64,000 nt of DNA from Peptostreptococcus russellii (GTDB lineage: Bacteria; Bacillota; Clostridia; Peptostreptococcales; Peptostreptococcaceae): the NCBI RefSeq assembly GCF_900110295.1, contig NZ_FODF01000004.1, positions 1-64,000 on the forward strand. The letters run 5' to 3'. The position numbers were made by a program, and so were the translations under genes. This document shows positions 15,153 to 24,700 of the stretch, in pieces (position 1 is the stretch's first letter; the number at the start of each line of letters is the position of its first letter). Under the pieces are notes generated by a model. That model saw nothing but the letters and a program-made list of their open reading frames with translations. It had not been told where the DNA came from and ran no database searches.

Positions 15153-15570
15153 CTAATTTCCCTCCTATTTTCTTCAAAAGGTATACCAATTTTTCCTTTT
15201 CTTCTTGATCTAAAACTTCCATGCTCTCTGCTATCATCGCTTCGTTTTTAGGTGCGACTTTGCTAATAACATCGTACCCTTCTTTTGTCAAACGCAGTAT
15301 ACAGACACGCCTGTCTTTTTCATCAGGAAGTCTTTCAACATAGTTCATTTTTACTAAATTATTGACTATAAGAGGTATGGTTCCTACACTACTTAATATC
15401 CTTTCCCTTACCTCTCCTACGCTCATGTCCCCCTTGCTGTAAAGAGCTTCTAAAACCATAAACTGACTAAAAGTTAAATTGTATTCTGCTGCTATTTTAG
15501 ATGTTTTTTTATCTAAAGTATTTACATTTCTGTGAAGTCCAATTAAAATCTTCATCTCTGTTCTCCCCAA
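15136..15570 (-). CDS. MarR-family repressor of the pirin operon (MhqR-like)
   Basis: 144 aa winged helix (MSVGEVRERILSSVGTIPLIVNNLVKMNYVERLPDEKDRRVCILRLTKEG). One cysteine only, in the wing (RRVCIL). The likely start is a TTG at 15570, 8 nt after AGGAGGTG; an ATG at 15555 behind GGGGAG is the alternative. First gene of a six-gene operon. A 43-bp perfect palindrome overlaps its -10 box, which shows autorepression. By gene content (nitroreductase, pirin) it resembles quinone-responsive MhqR/QsrR regulators, but the inducer is not known. Confidence 0.88.
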   Translation of the reverse strand: MGRTEMKILIGLHRNVNTLDKKTSKIAAEYNLTFSQFMVLEALYSKGDMSVGEVRERILSSVGTIPLIVNNLVKMNYVERLPDEKDRRVCILRLTKEGYDVISKVAPKNEAMIAESMEVLDQEEKEKLVYLLKKIGGKLDEKKS

Positions 15571-15590
15571 AAATTATTCACCTCCTCATG

Positions 15591-15656
15591 TAATATATAT
15601 CTAAATAGATATTATCTATTTAGATATATATTACCGCATTTTTCCCCTTTTGTAAA
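15591..15656 (-). promoter_or_regulatory. Promoter and 43-bp palindromic operator of the marR-pirin operon
   Basis: On the minus strand, TTTACA (15656-15651), exactly 17 bp, then TAATAT (15633-15628). The palindrome 15591-15633 has 21-bp perfect arms around one base and starts at the -10. Each arm contains its own 12-bp dyad, ATCTAAATAGAT (15599-15610) and ATCTATTTAGAT (15614-15625), so two repressor dimers could bind 15 bp apart. Confidence 0.85.
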
Positions 15657-15710
15657 TAGTAGCTTGTTATTTATTGATAATATCATTGTTATTTATTTCT
15701 TAAAACTCAC

Positions 15711-15750
15711 AAAAAAAATGGTGTAGCCATATGGCTACACCATTTTTTTA
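15711..15750. terminator. Perfectly palindromic bidirectional terminator
   Basis: ATGGTGTAGCCAT and ATGGCTACACCAT meet without a spacer, with A-run and T-run on the two sides. It closes the element's ssb-like/helicase transcription unit from the right and separates it from the cargo. Confidence 0.88.
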
Positions 15751-15800
15751 AGTTATATATATTTAAAAATTACAGTCATAATATTGCTTCAACTACTTTA

Positions 15801-16460
15801 TTATCTTTCAGTTTCTTTTAGAACTTCTTTTCTTTCTTTTGGTTTTCCTTTATCTTCCGCCTGATATTTTTTGATAGCTCCAAGTACAGATTCTTTCTTT
15901 TCTTCCTGTCCTTTCATCTGTTCCTTTGCCTTTAACAGTTTTGAAGAAAGTATTCTGATATTGCTATGCTCCTTGCCGTTATCATCAATAGAAGTTCTGA
16001 TTTGTCCAAAGAGCTTAACAAAATCTCCCTGCTTAAAGTCCTTTGGAATATCACTTTTTTCTCCGTAAGCTGAGCAATTACGATATACCTTATTCCCCTC
16101 ATCATCTTTGGATACTACAGAGAAGTTCGCTACCTTAAAGGCTTCTCCATTCTTATTTTCCCTTTCAACTACATCGACCTCTCCAACGATATTTCCTACA
16201 ATATTGATAAGATTATCCTTTTCTTCCTGAACATAAGGTAAGTCTTTTATCTGCCCCTGTTCCCTTAAATCCTCAATCATATAGTCAAATTCCTCATGTA
16301 ACAAATTAAGGCTGTCATTGTCCATATAAGCGTCATAGAGCTTATCTAAAGCACTTTCATCGTTGATACCTTTCTCCATGCTTATAATCGCCTTTACAAA
16401 GTCCTTATGGTTATTACTTACCATATCTTCTATTTGATTTCTCATTGTTTTGTAATCCAT
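15801..16460 (-). CDS. Element-borne ssDNA-binding (OB-fold) protein
   Basis: 219 aa from the ATG at 16460, which follows AAAGGAGATAAAAAC; the further upstream ATG would include the ribosome binding site in the coding sequence. Residues ~1-80 are helical and acidic. Residues ~80-170 are an OB-fold similar to the small SSB encoded at 42.9 kb (IVGEVDVVERENKNGEAFKVANFSVV, YRNCSAYGEKSDIPKDFKQGDFVKLFG, IRTSIDDNGKEHSNIRI). The tail is charged. It follows the giant helicase gene and ends the same transcription unit, so a role in handling transferred single strands is likely. It ends in 'LGAIKKYQAEDKGK', similar to the helicase's 'ILGQIRAYQNESK' tail. Confidence 0.75.
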   Translation of the reverse strand: MDYKTMRNQIEDMVSNNHKDFVKAIISMEKGINDESALDKLYDAYMDNDSLNLLHEEFDYMIEDLREQGQIKDLPYVQEEKDNLINIVGNIVGEVDVVERENKNGEAFKVANFSVVSKDDEGNKVYRNCSAYGEKSDIPKDFKQGDFVKLFGQIRTSIDDNGKEHSNIRILSSKLLKAKEQMKGQEEKKESVLGAIKKYQAEDKGKPKERKEVLKETER

Positions 16461-16502
16461 GTTTTTATCTCCTTTCATGGCAAAAGGGAGGTTGCCCTCC
16501 CC

Positions 16503-18946
16503 TTATCTTAAAATTTCCTGTTCTTTTGTTTTTTGCTTTTCTTCAGTTTTACTTTCATTTTGATAGGCTCTTATCTGACCTAAAATAGATGGCTTATTCT
16601 CTGATTTTTGTGCGGTTTCTTCTTTGTTATGAAAATTGTCCTCCACATCATAAGTTGACTCAAAATAGTCGCTATCCTTAAAGTCATTGTCATATCTATC
16701 AGGAATACCGTCATTATCAAGGTCTTTAGAAAGTGGATCATAGAAGTTTCCTTCATCATCAATATCAAGACCCGTTGCTGCTCTTAAATCTTCGGAATCA
16801 ACATAAACCAAATCGCTAAAAGAGGACATTTCTATTTCATTTTTCATATTCCTTAGAGCTTCATTTTCTCCTTTATTCTCGTAATCAAAGCTCTCTGTTT
16901 TGATAGGAGTATCATCAATGTACTGTGTCCAAGTTTTCTCCTCTAAATCAAGTTCATATTGAATACCATGCCTTTCATCCGGTGTATTGGTATAGGCGAT
17001 ACCGATATTCTTCAAATCAGGATATAAGGTATTAAATTCCTCATAGCTATGATTTTCTTCGTACTCTCTGTTACAGAAGTCAATGATTGCTCTTTTTACA
17101 TCTTCTACAAGTGGATTATCATTTCTCTTTTCTTCCACTTCCCCCATATCAAGGAGCTTATTCAGTTCTGCAAGTCTTAATACCTTAGTTTTAAGTTCAT
17201 CTGCCTTTTCAAAAGGTTTCTTTAATTCTTCTTTGGCATTTTCCAGTTGTTCCTTTGTACTGATAAGTTTTTCTTCAAGCCTGTTTAATTTCTCAGGCAT
17301 TTTCTCAAGAGCGTTATCCAGTCTTGTAATGTTACCGTCCGCACTTGTTCCAAGCTCTCCTGAATGCTTTGCAGCACCGTTTAGGCTAAAGTTATGTTCG
17401 TTGGTAAAGAAGTTATAGCTTACCTCTAAATCCATATTTCTATACTTGCCTATCACCTTGCTTTCATTGATTTTAACCTTTGAAATAGCTTCAAGCAGTC
17501 TTTCTCCAGCTAATTTCTTATCGGTAATCTTTTCTCCTGCAATGGTAATGGAAGTAAATTTTTCCTCACCTTCCGCTTTAGGCTCTACACTTGCTATATC
17601 TTTCGTAACAGCTTCTATGAGCTTTTCCGTTCTTGCGATTTCTTCAGGATAGTTTTTCGCCACCTTATCCTCTAATCTGTAACGATTAGACTTATAGTTT
17701 ACTTCAAGCATTTTAAGTTTTGTAACTTCATTGTCCAAATCCATCTTTTCCTTGATTTTTGGATCTCCTGTGGCAAGTGCCTTAATCTCTGCATAGTTTA
17801 AGCTGCTTTCGTCCACATCTTCTGCCACACGAACAGGAGTCTTTGAAGTCATAATTTGAGAAATGAACTTTTGTTTATTCTCTATAGTTTGCCATAAGTA
17901 TGCATCAAAAGTATTCTCTGTAACATAACGATAGATATTTACTTTCTCATTTTCATTACCTTGTCTTACAATTCTACCTGCTCTTTGCTCTAAATCGGCA
18001 GGACGCCAAGGTACATCCAAATCATGAAGTGCAATCAGCTTATTTTGTACATTCGTTCCGGCTCCCATTTTCTGCGTTGAACCCATAAGGATACGAACTT
18101 CGCCTTTTCTTACCTTTGCAAAGAGTTCATCTTTTTGCTTATCAGAATTGGCTTCATGGATAAAAGCGATTTCTTCTTTTGGTATTCCCATTGCTACAAG
18201 TTTTTCTCTAATATCATCATAAATGTTAAATTCACCATCTCCTTTTGGAGTTGATATATCGGAGAAAAGTAACTGCGTTGACTTATTTTCTTTTGTCTTA
18301 TCCCAAATTGCAAAAACATTTTTAACGCAAACATTGACCTTACTATCGGGATTATCAGGAAGAAGTGGATTTATCAAACGCTGATCTAAGGCAAGTTTCT
18401 TACCGTCATTGGTGATTTTAAGCATATTATCTTCATCAGGTTCAACAACTCTATTTCTTACATCATCTGCCCTTTCAGACAGGCTCTTTAAGATTTCCTT
18501 TTGTTCTTTAGATGGCTCTGTTTTAATAACTTCATAGTTAGCTTCTGGTGTAGGAAGATTAAGCATATCCGCAGTCTGAATATCTGCAACTTCCTTAAAC
18601 ATACTCATAAGTTCAGGTAAGTTATAGAACTTTGAAAATCTCGTTTTTATCCTATACCCTGTTCCTTCAGGAGATAATTCAAAAGAACTTTGCGTTTCTC
18701 CAAAAGTAGAAGCCCAAGAGTCAAAATGCTCCAGTCCATTCTTTTTTAGGCTATCATACTGAAGATAACGCTGCATCGTATATAGCTCTGTCATAGAGTT
18801 ACTTACAGGTGTTCCTGTGGCAAAAACCACTCCCTTTCCACCTGTCATTTCATCCATGTATCTACATTTCATAAACATATCGGATGACTTAAAGGCTTCA
18901 CTTTGACCGATACCTGCAACATTACGCATCTTTGTATAAAGATAAA
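16503..18946 (-). CDS. Giant methylase-helicase, exon 2 (helicase C-terminal half)
   Basis: Second exon of the gene beginning at 28068. After removal of the intron the reading frame joins as FKN-LYLYTKMRNVAGI, giving a 2,918-aa protein (8,757 nt total, divisible by three). This part has the SNF2/DEAD second RecA domain: VVFATGTPVSNSMTEL, ILMGSTQKMGAGTNVQNKL and the arginine-finger motif DLEQRAGRIVRQGN. A long coiled coil follows, then near the end the aspartate-rich motif DLDNDGIPDRYDNDFKDSDY, also present in the NlpC/CHAP protein at 38.3 kb. Without splicing no full protein can be made, so element transfer may depend on intron activity. Confidence 0.88.
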
Positions 18947-18993
18947 ATAGCGATAGGTAAGGTTTTGATGTTATCTCTACCTTTTCCCCCGCT

Positions 18994-19033
18994 CCACACC
19001 GTACGTGCAAGTTTCCTCGCATACGGCGTTCCA
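18994..19033 (-). ncRNA. Group II intron domain V
   Basis: The minus strand forms the conserved ~34-nt hairpin: CGCCGTATG on the 5' side, a GAAA-type tetraloop in GCGAGGAAACTTGC, and GTACGGTGTG on the 3' side. It is followed by the domain VI region and the 3' splice site. Confidence 0.75.
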
Positions 19034-19110
19034 TCAAAATAACTTACTTTCCTCCATCGGATTTCAACAGGCATATACTCTCACAAGTATATACTGCTTA
19101 CAAATTTCAC

Positions 19111-21006
19111 TTATTTTTGTGCTTGCTTCAATTTTTCTCTAAATTTTTCAATTTTCTTTACTACTTTCGTATCTAAACTTTCAGGAATTTCACTTCCGTG
19201 TATCATCAAATGACAACTTCTGCACACCCATGCTAAGTTATTTACCTTGTTTATCTTATCAATCGGCAACTTATTATCTACATGGTGGCAATTCGCTGTA
19301 GGATTCTCATAAAGTGGTGTTTTGCAACATCTGCATTTTCCTTTATCTCTATTAAAGGCGTACTCACGATTCATGAAGTACTCAAAGTTCATTTTATTTT
19401 CCGCATAGACTGCCATACGCAAATCATCACTCGTATTGATAGATGGTCTATCTTTGGGAAGCGGTTTATTTTTATTTCGGTAATTTACATAAATTTTTCT
19501 GCCCTCCGGAGTGTAAGGTGTCATCTTCTGATTAAATGGTTTAGCTTCATATCGAACATGAGTAATGAATGCCATTGTAATTCCTATCCACATATCCTCG
19601 TAAGGTATGGCAAAAGTCTTGCTGATATAGCCCTCGTGCCTATGTGGTAGATTAGATAAATCCTTTAAGGGAATTTGCCATTCATTATATTTGTCGGAAT
19701 ACATTCTTTTCCAAGTTGATAATGCACTGTTATTTACTCTTCGGTCTATCACATGGAACGCATGGGAACTTATCCCAATTTTTATATATTCAGCAATTCC
19801 CATAATAACTGAATTTATATATTGTATCTGTGCAATTCTGCTGTTTACTGCCGAATAATTCCTTATATCTCTAATTTCTTTACAAAGGTTTTGTATTTTC
19901 TTACTTAACCTTTTCATATCAGGATAAGGCTTACCAACAAAATGTTCTTTTATTTCTTTATCAGCAGGTGTTCTTCTTGGCTTTTCAGCTTTTATTACAA
20001 ATCCTAAGAAATGTATTCCGTCTGTTCTCATGTCGGTTATTTTGGTTTTCTCCTCTGACAACTCGAGTTTCAGCTTGTACTTAAAATACTTGCTTAATTC
20101 TCGTTTCAGTCTTTCCGCTTCTTTCTTAGATGATGTTAAAATGACCCAATCATCGGCATATCTGAAATTGTACTTTGGAGTTATTCCTGACCATTTTAAT
20201 CTTCTTGAGTCGTTGCATTTGTATTTACACTTTCTATGTGGTTCATAGTATTTTCTTCCTACATACCAGTCAAAATCATTAAGATATACATTTGCCAGTA
20301 ACGGTGATAATATTCCACCTTGCGGTGTTCCTTTATCATCGTTCTTTAACATATCATACTCAACGTATCCGACCGATAGCATAGCCTTGATGATTTGAAT
20401 TACACGTTTGTCATGAACCCCTATATCCCATAACTTCTTTAACAATATTCTATGATTGATGTTGTCAAAACAGCCTTTTATATCGCCCTCTAATGCCCAG
20501 ACTGGTTGGTCTTTAGATTTATAGTTTGCATTGATTACATTGACAATACCCCTAATTGCGTGTTTTTGTGAGCGATATGGTCTGAACCCATAACTATGCG
20601 GATAAAATCTTGCTTCGCATATTGGTTCAATAATTATCCTTATACACTCCTGTATAATCCTGTCTAAGATTGTCGGTATACCAAGAGGTCGCTTTTTACC
20701 ATTCCCTTTGTCTATATATACTCGTTTAGCAGGTTTTGGTTTGTAATCGCATATTGATTTCTTGACCAAATATATTACTTCGTCCTTTGGCATTTGCAGG
20801 TACTTATCCATTTTAATTTTGTCTACTCCGGTAGTTTTACTACCTTTGTTGGATTTTATATTATGGATTGCCGTTACAATGACAACTTCATCTGTTATTG
20901 CTTCTAAAAGTCCTGTAAATACATTTCCTGTTTTTGATTTTTCGTAAAGTAAATCCAATAATTTCTTTAAATCTGTTTTATTTGAAAATTTGACGTTTAT
21001 ATGCAC
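19111..21006 (-). CDS. ltrA: Group II intron reverse transcriptase-maturase with HNH endonuclease
   Basis: 631 aa from a GTG at 21006, 7 nt after GAGGTGA. The RT domain shows RPLGIPTILDRIIQE, PHSYGFRPYRSQKHAI, LEGDIKGCFDNINH, GTPQGGILSPLLANVYL and the catalytic FRYADDWVIL (YADD at ~283). The maturase domain X spans ~400-500. The C-terminal HNH endonuclease (C-RCCKTPLYENPTANCHHVDN...CRSCHLMIHG) is intact, so retrohoming should be possible. It binds the intron RNA to help splicing and copies it into DNA at the target. Similar introns are known in the clostridial element Tn5397 and in many ICEs; the precise class was not determined. Confidence 0.95.
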   Translation of the reverse strand: MHINVKFSNKTDLKKLLDLLYEKSKTGNVFTGLLEAITDEVVIVTAIHNIKSNKGSKTTGVDKIKMDKYLQMPKDEVIYLVKKSICDYKPKPAKRVYIDKGNGKKRPLGIPTILDRIIQECIRIIIEPICEARFYPHSYGFRPYRSQKHAIRGIVNVINANYKSKDQPVWALEGDIKGCFDNINHRILLKKLWDIGVHDKRVIQIIKAMLSVGYVEYDMLKNDDKGTPQGGILSPLLANVYLNDFDWYVGRKYYEPHRKCKYKCNDSRRLKWSGITPKYNFRYADDWVILTSSKKEAERLKRELSKYFKYKLKLELSEEKTKITDMRTDGIHFLGFVIKAEKPRRTPADKEIKEHFVGKPYPDMKRLSKKIQNLCKEIRDIRNYSAVNSRIAQIQYINSVIMGIAEYIKIGISSHAFHVIDRRVNNSALSTWKRMYSDKYNEWQIPLKDLSNLPHRHEGYISKTFAIPYEDMWIGITMAFITHVRYEAKPFNQKMTPYTPEGRKIYVNYRNKNKPLPKDRPSINTSDDLRMAVYAENKMNFEYFMNREYAFNRDKGKCRCCKTPLYENPTANCHHVDNKLPIDKINKVNNLAWVCRSCHLMIHGSEIPESLDTKVVKKIEKFREKLKQAQK

Positions 21007-21755
21007 AGGCTATCACCTCGCAGTTCGTCACCCATTATTTCAGGGAGTTTTACTAATTTTAGTTATTTTCTTTTCGTGAAATCTGTAAATTATTCTGACT
21101 AGTCCCCTTTGCCTTGAGTATTTCAACTCATGTAGTTGGCTTTCCCAACCTCAGACTACTATGGGACTGCTGACTTCCTGTATTCTTCATCACTCTGTAC
21201 AGCTCTAAATACAGGCTCTCAAACGTTCCTAAATCTCTATCCTTGTGTAGATTTAACTACTTGAAAACCTTAGGTTTCCACCTTACACCGTAGGGATAAG
21301 CATATCTTGAATTACAGTTAAATATGCTCTGTATGATATTTCATTCATACAGGAATGTATTGAAAAACCAGCAATACACTCTTCCCTAATCTTTCACCCT
21401 TTCGGGTGCCGCTGCTCTTACGATACTGCATGGATTTCTTTAACGTAACCATAGTTTTCGGAAGACCGCACTATTTATCCCATATTCATTTTCATGAACT
21501 TAGGTATTCAAGTTACGACTTTATCACGCTTTATACATGAAATATTGTACAGACATTTCTGCATAGTGAAGTATCATCTCGCACACCATTTCCGGCTTTG
21601 ATATGCCATCATCAATGTTAATTCAGTGTGGCAAGGGCAATTCTCCCTTGATTTTGAGATTTAAGTTCTGACAGCTCATTCTTATTTCTAAGTGATTTCT
21701 GTCGGTTGATTTCGGTAGTTTAATCACTCCTTCCTTATTCAACAACGTTTCGCAC
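21007..21755 (-). ncRNA. Group II intron domains I-III (5' structured RNA)
   Basis: About 750 bp with no supported protein gene. It lies between the 5' splice site and the maturase start and holds domains I-III and the start of IV. Several GC-rich hairpins are visible, for example around 21400-21425 (TTTCACCCTTTCGGGTG). The first ~16 nt are also read as the spurious tail of exon 1 until the stop at 21739. Confidence 0.8.
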
Positions 21756-24700
21756 GGTTCTTAAATCCATGTGCCTCATCAACAAAGAGCTTATCAACCC
21801 CTAATTCCTCGAAGGTAATAACATCATCTTTCTTAAAATCATCGTTTAATTTCTCAAGTCTTGCCTCCAGTTTTTTCTTCGTCTTTTCAAGCTGTTTTAC
21901 CGTAAAGTTCTGATTTCTGTCATGCTTATATTCTTCTACATAGTTTACGATTTCATCAATCTGATCTTGAATATGCTTCTCTTGATATTCCTTTGACATT
22001 GGGATTTTTTCAAACTGTGTATGCCCGATAACAACCGCATCGTATTCTCCTGTAGCAATCTTTCCGATAAATCTCTTTCTATTTTTCGGTTCAAAGTCCT
22101 TTTTATCAGCCACCATAATATTAGCCGATGGATATAGCTGCATAAACTCACGACCGATTTGTCCTGTTAAATGATTCGGTACAACAAACAATGACTTACT
22201 ACACATTCCAAGCCTTTTACTTTCCATTGCGGAAGCAACCATTTCAAAGGTTTTTCCACTTCCTACTACATGAGCAAGCAATGTATTTCCTCCATAAAGA
22301 CTTCTTGCAATGGCATTTCTTTGATGAGATCTTAAATCAATCTCCGTATTCATTCCCTCAAAAGAGAGATTGCTTCCATCATATTCTCTGTTACGAATTG
22401 AGTTAAAACGCTCGTTATACAGTTTTACAAGGCGATTTCTTCGTTCCTGATCGTTAAATATCCAGTTCTTAAATTCTTCTTTTAAAAGTTCCTGCTTTTG
22501 TCCTGCAAGCATGGTTTCTTTTTTATTTAAGACAGAAGTTTTAGAGCCATCCTGATTTAAAATCTGGTCAAACACCTTTGTTTCTTTAAGGTTTAAGGCA
22601 TCTTCAATCAGCTTATAGGCATTTACCCTTGATGTACCGTAAGTCATTTCAGCAAGGTCATTTCCTTTGTCTCTGCTTTTTCCTTCTACATTCCATTCAC
22701 TCGTTAGATTTGAAAATTTAACCTTAATATCCCATCTTGCATATCCCGGAGTTTTAAGCATTTCAAAGATGAATTTTTCAATGTCTTTAATCGGTATCCA
22801 TGTTGCACCAAGACGAACATTGATTTCACTTGCTTCCAATTCCTTTGGAAGTACTTTTGTAAGCTCCGCTTTTTGGTATTCCAAACGGTTCATTTCATAG
22901 CTTATCAGCTCTTTTTCTTTTCCATTCTCGGCAAAGCCAAGATGAGGAAGTTCTCTTTCCGTTTGTCTTAGTTTTGATAGATAACTGTCTACAATGGCAA
23001 TCTTATCCCTGATATTCCCACTTAGGTATTCATCTTTTGTTACATAGCCATATTTATAGGAATTGCTGTCATTTGCACAGGCAAAAGGCAGATCACCATC
23101 CTCCAAGTTAAATGAAAGTGGTCTGTAAAAGTTTTGTTCTTCTCTGATATTCAGGTAGATTTCCCCTCGAAGCTCTTCAATTAAAGTCGGTCTGTCTTTT
23201 CCGGTAAGACTTCCAATATAGTCAAAGTCCACATATCCTTTTTCAGATACCGATAAAACAAGGGCTTCCAAAGAAGTATCAACATGGTCTATGACTTTGG
23301 CTTTTGTAATGGTTCTTTTGGAGAAAATATCTCCCTTCGCCTTGAAGTTTTCTTCTTCATCAAGGATTTCAATGGACGATACCAAAGGGAAGTTGCTATC
23401 CTCTTTCAAGGCTCTGGTATTGCTTAGGTTATTTACAAAGCCATGCTTCTTTGAAAAGTTATCATAGACTTCATTTAATTTTTCCTGTGAAGCCTTGATT
23501 TCTTCTTCGCTAAAATCTTCTTTCTGCTTGTAAATCACATCTTTTAAGGCAGCATTCAGCTCAAGGTAATCCTTGATTTTTTCTTTATTCTTGTCTGATA
23601 CTTCCTTTTTAATAAAGAGTGAGTTTTCTCTGTAATAGACTTCATCATCAATTAAGGTATATGAGAAGTTTTTTACATCATCGGTCGCAGGAATGGATGT
23701 TACTTCATCATCTAATAACTCTATTTCTTCATACTTGGTATCTTTTGAAATTCTTTCTCCTGCAATCTCGATATGCTCCTTTAATGAAGCCATATTTATC
23801 TCTTGCCCTAAAAAAGCTATCGGTTCACAAGTTAGAGTTTTTCCAAACCTTCCGTTTACTTCACGCATAGAACCAAGCACCTGCTCAGGATGATCGACAA
23901 AGTATTTGTTATATACAAGCCCCTTTTCATCTTCCGCAAGGTGTATCCAATCTTCTTCTCGCTCTAATACGCTATCTCTTTTTTTGAGGAAGATAATATC
24001 TGAAGTTACTTCTGTGCCGGCTACACCCTTAAAGGTATCGTTTGGAAGTCTGATTGCACCCAAAAATTCGGCTCTTGCTGCAAGATAGCGTCTTACACTT
24101 TCGTCCTTTTTATCCATTGTGCCTAAAGATGTAATAAAGGCGATAACACCACCGTTTCTTACTTTATCAATGGACTTGGCAAAGAAATAATCGTGAATAA
24201 GGAAGTTATTACGATTATATTCTCTGTCATTTACCTTGTACTCCCCAAAGGGAACATTTCCGATTGCTACATCAAAGAAGTTGTTGGAAAATCCCGTTTC
24301 TTCCAGTCCCTTTACCTGTACTTCACTTTCCGGATATAAGAACTTTCCAATGCGACCGCTTACCGAATCAAGCTCTACTCCATAAAACTTTGACTTACTC
24401 ATTTCATCAGGTAGATTACCGATAAAGTTCCCAATGCCCATTGATGGTTCAAGGATATTTCCCTGTTTAAATCCCATACCTGAAAGCGTCTTATATATTC
24501 CGTCAATGACTGCTTTCGGTGTGTAAAAACTCGTCAATGTAGATTCTCTTGCAGCTTCGTATTCTGCTTGTGATAGGTTATCTTTTAAGAAGGCTCTTGC
24601 CTCTTTCCACTGTCCATCCTTACTTTCATCAAAGACATCTGAAAGTCCTCCCCAGCCTACATATTTTGCTAAAATTTCCTGAGCTGTAATATCAAGCTCT

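Larger units (their letters stand above)
18947..21755 (-). mobile_element. Group II intron inserted in the helicase DEAH-box region
   Basis: About 2.8 kb on the minus strand. The 5' end reads GTGCGAAACG (from 21755), the canonical GUGYG start. The 3' end is ...CTATCGCTAT (to 18947), ending AY. A domain V-like hairpin (19033-18994: CGCCGTATGCGAGGAAACT paired with GCACGTACGG) and a domain VI stem precede the 3' end. The intron-encoded protein lies in domain IV. Exact ends are set by the restored frame KN-L-Y-L-Y-T-K; a shift of a few bases at the 3' site cannot be fully excluded. It has the same orientation as its host gene, so it can splice. Confidence 0.9.
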
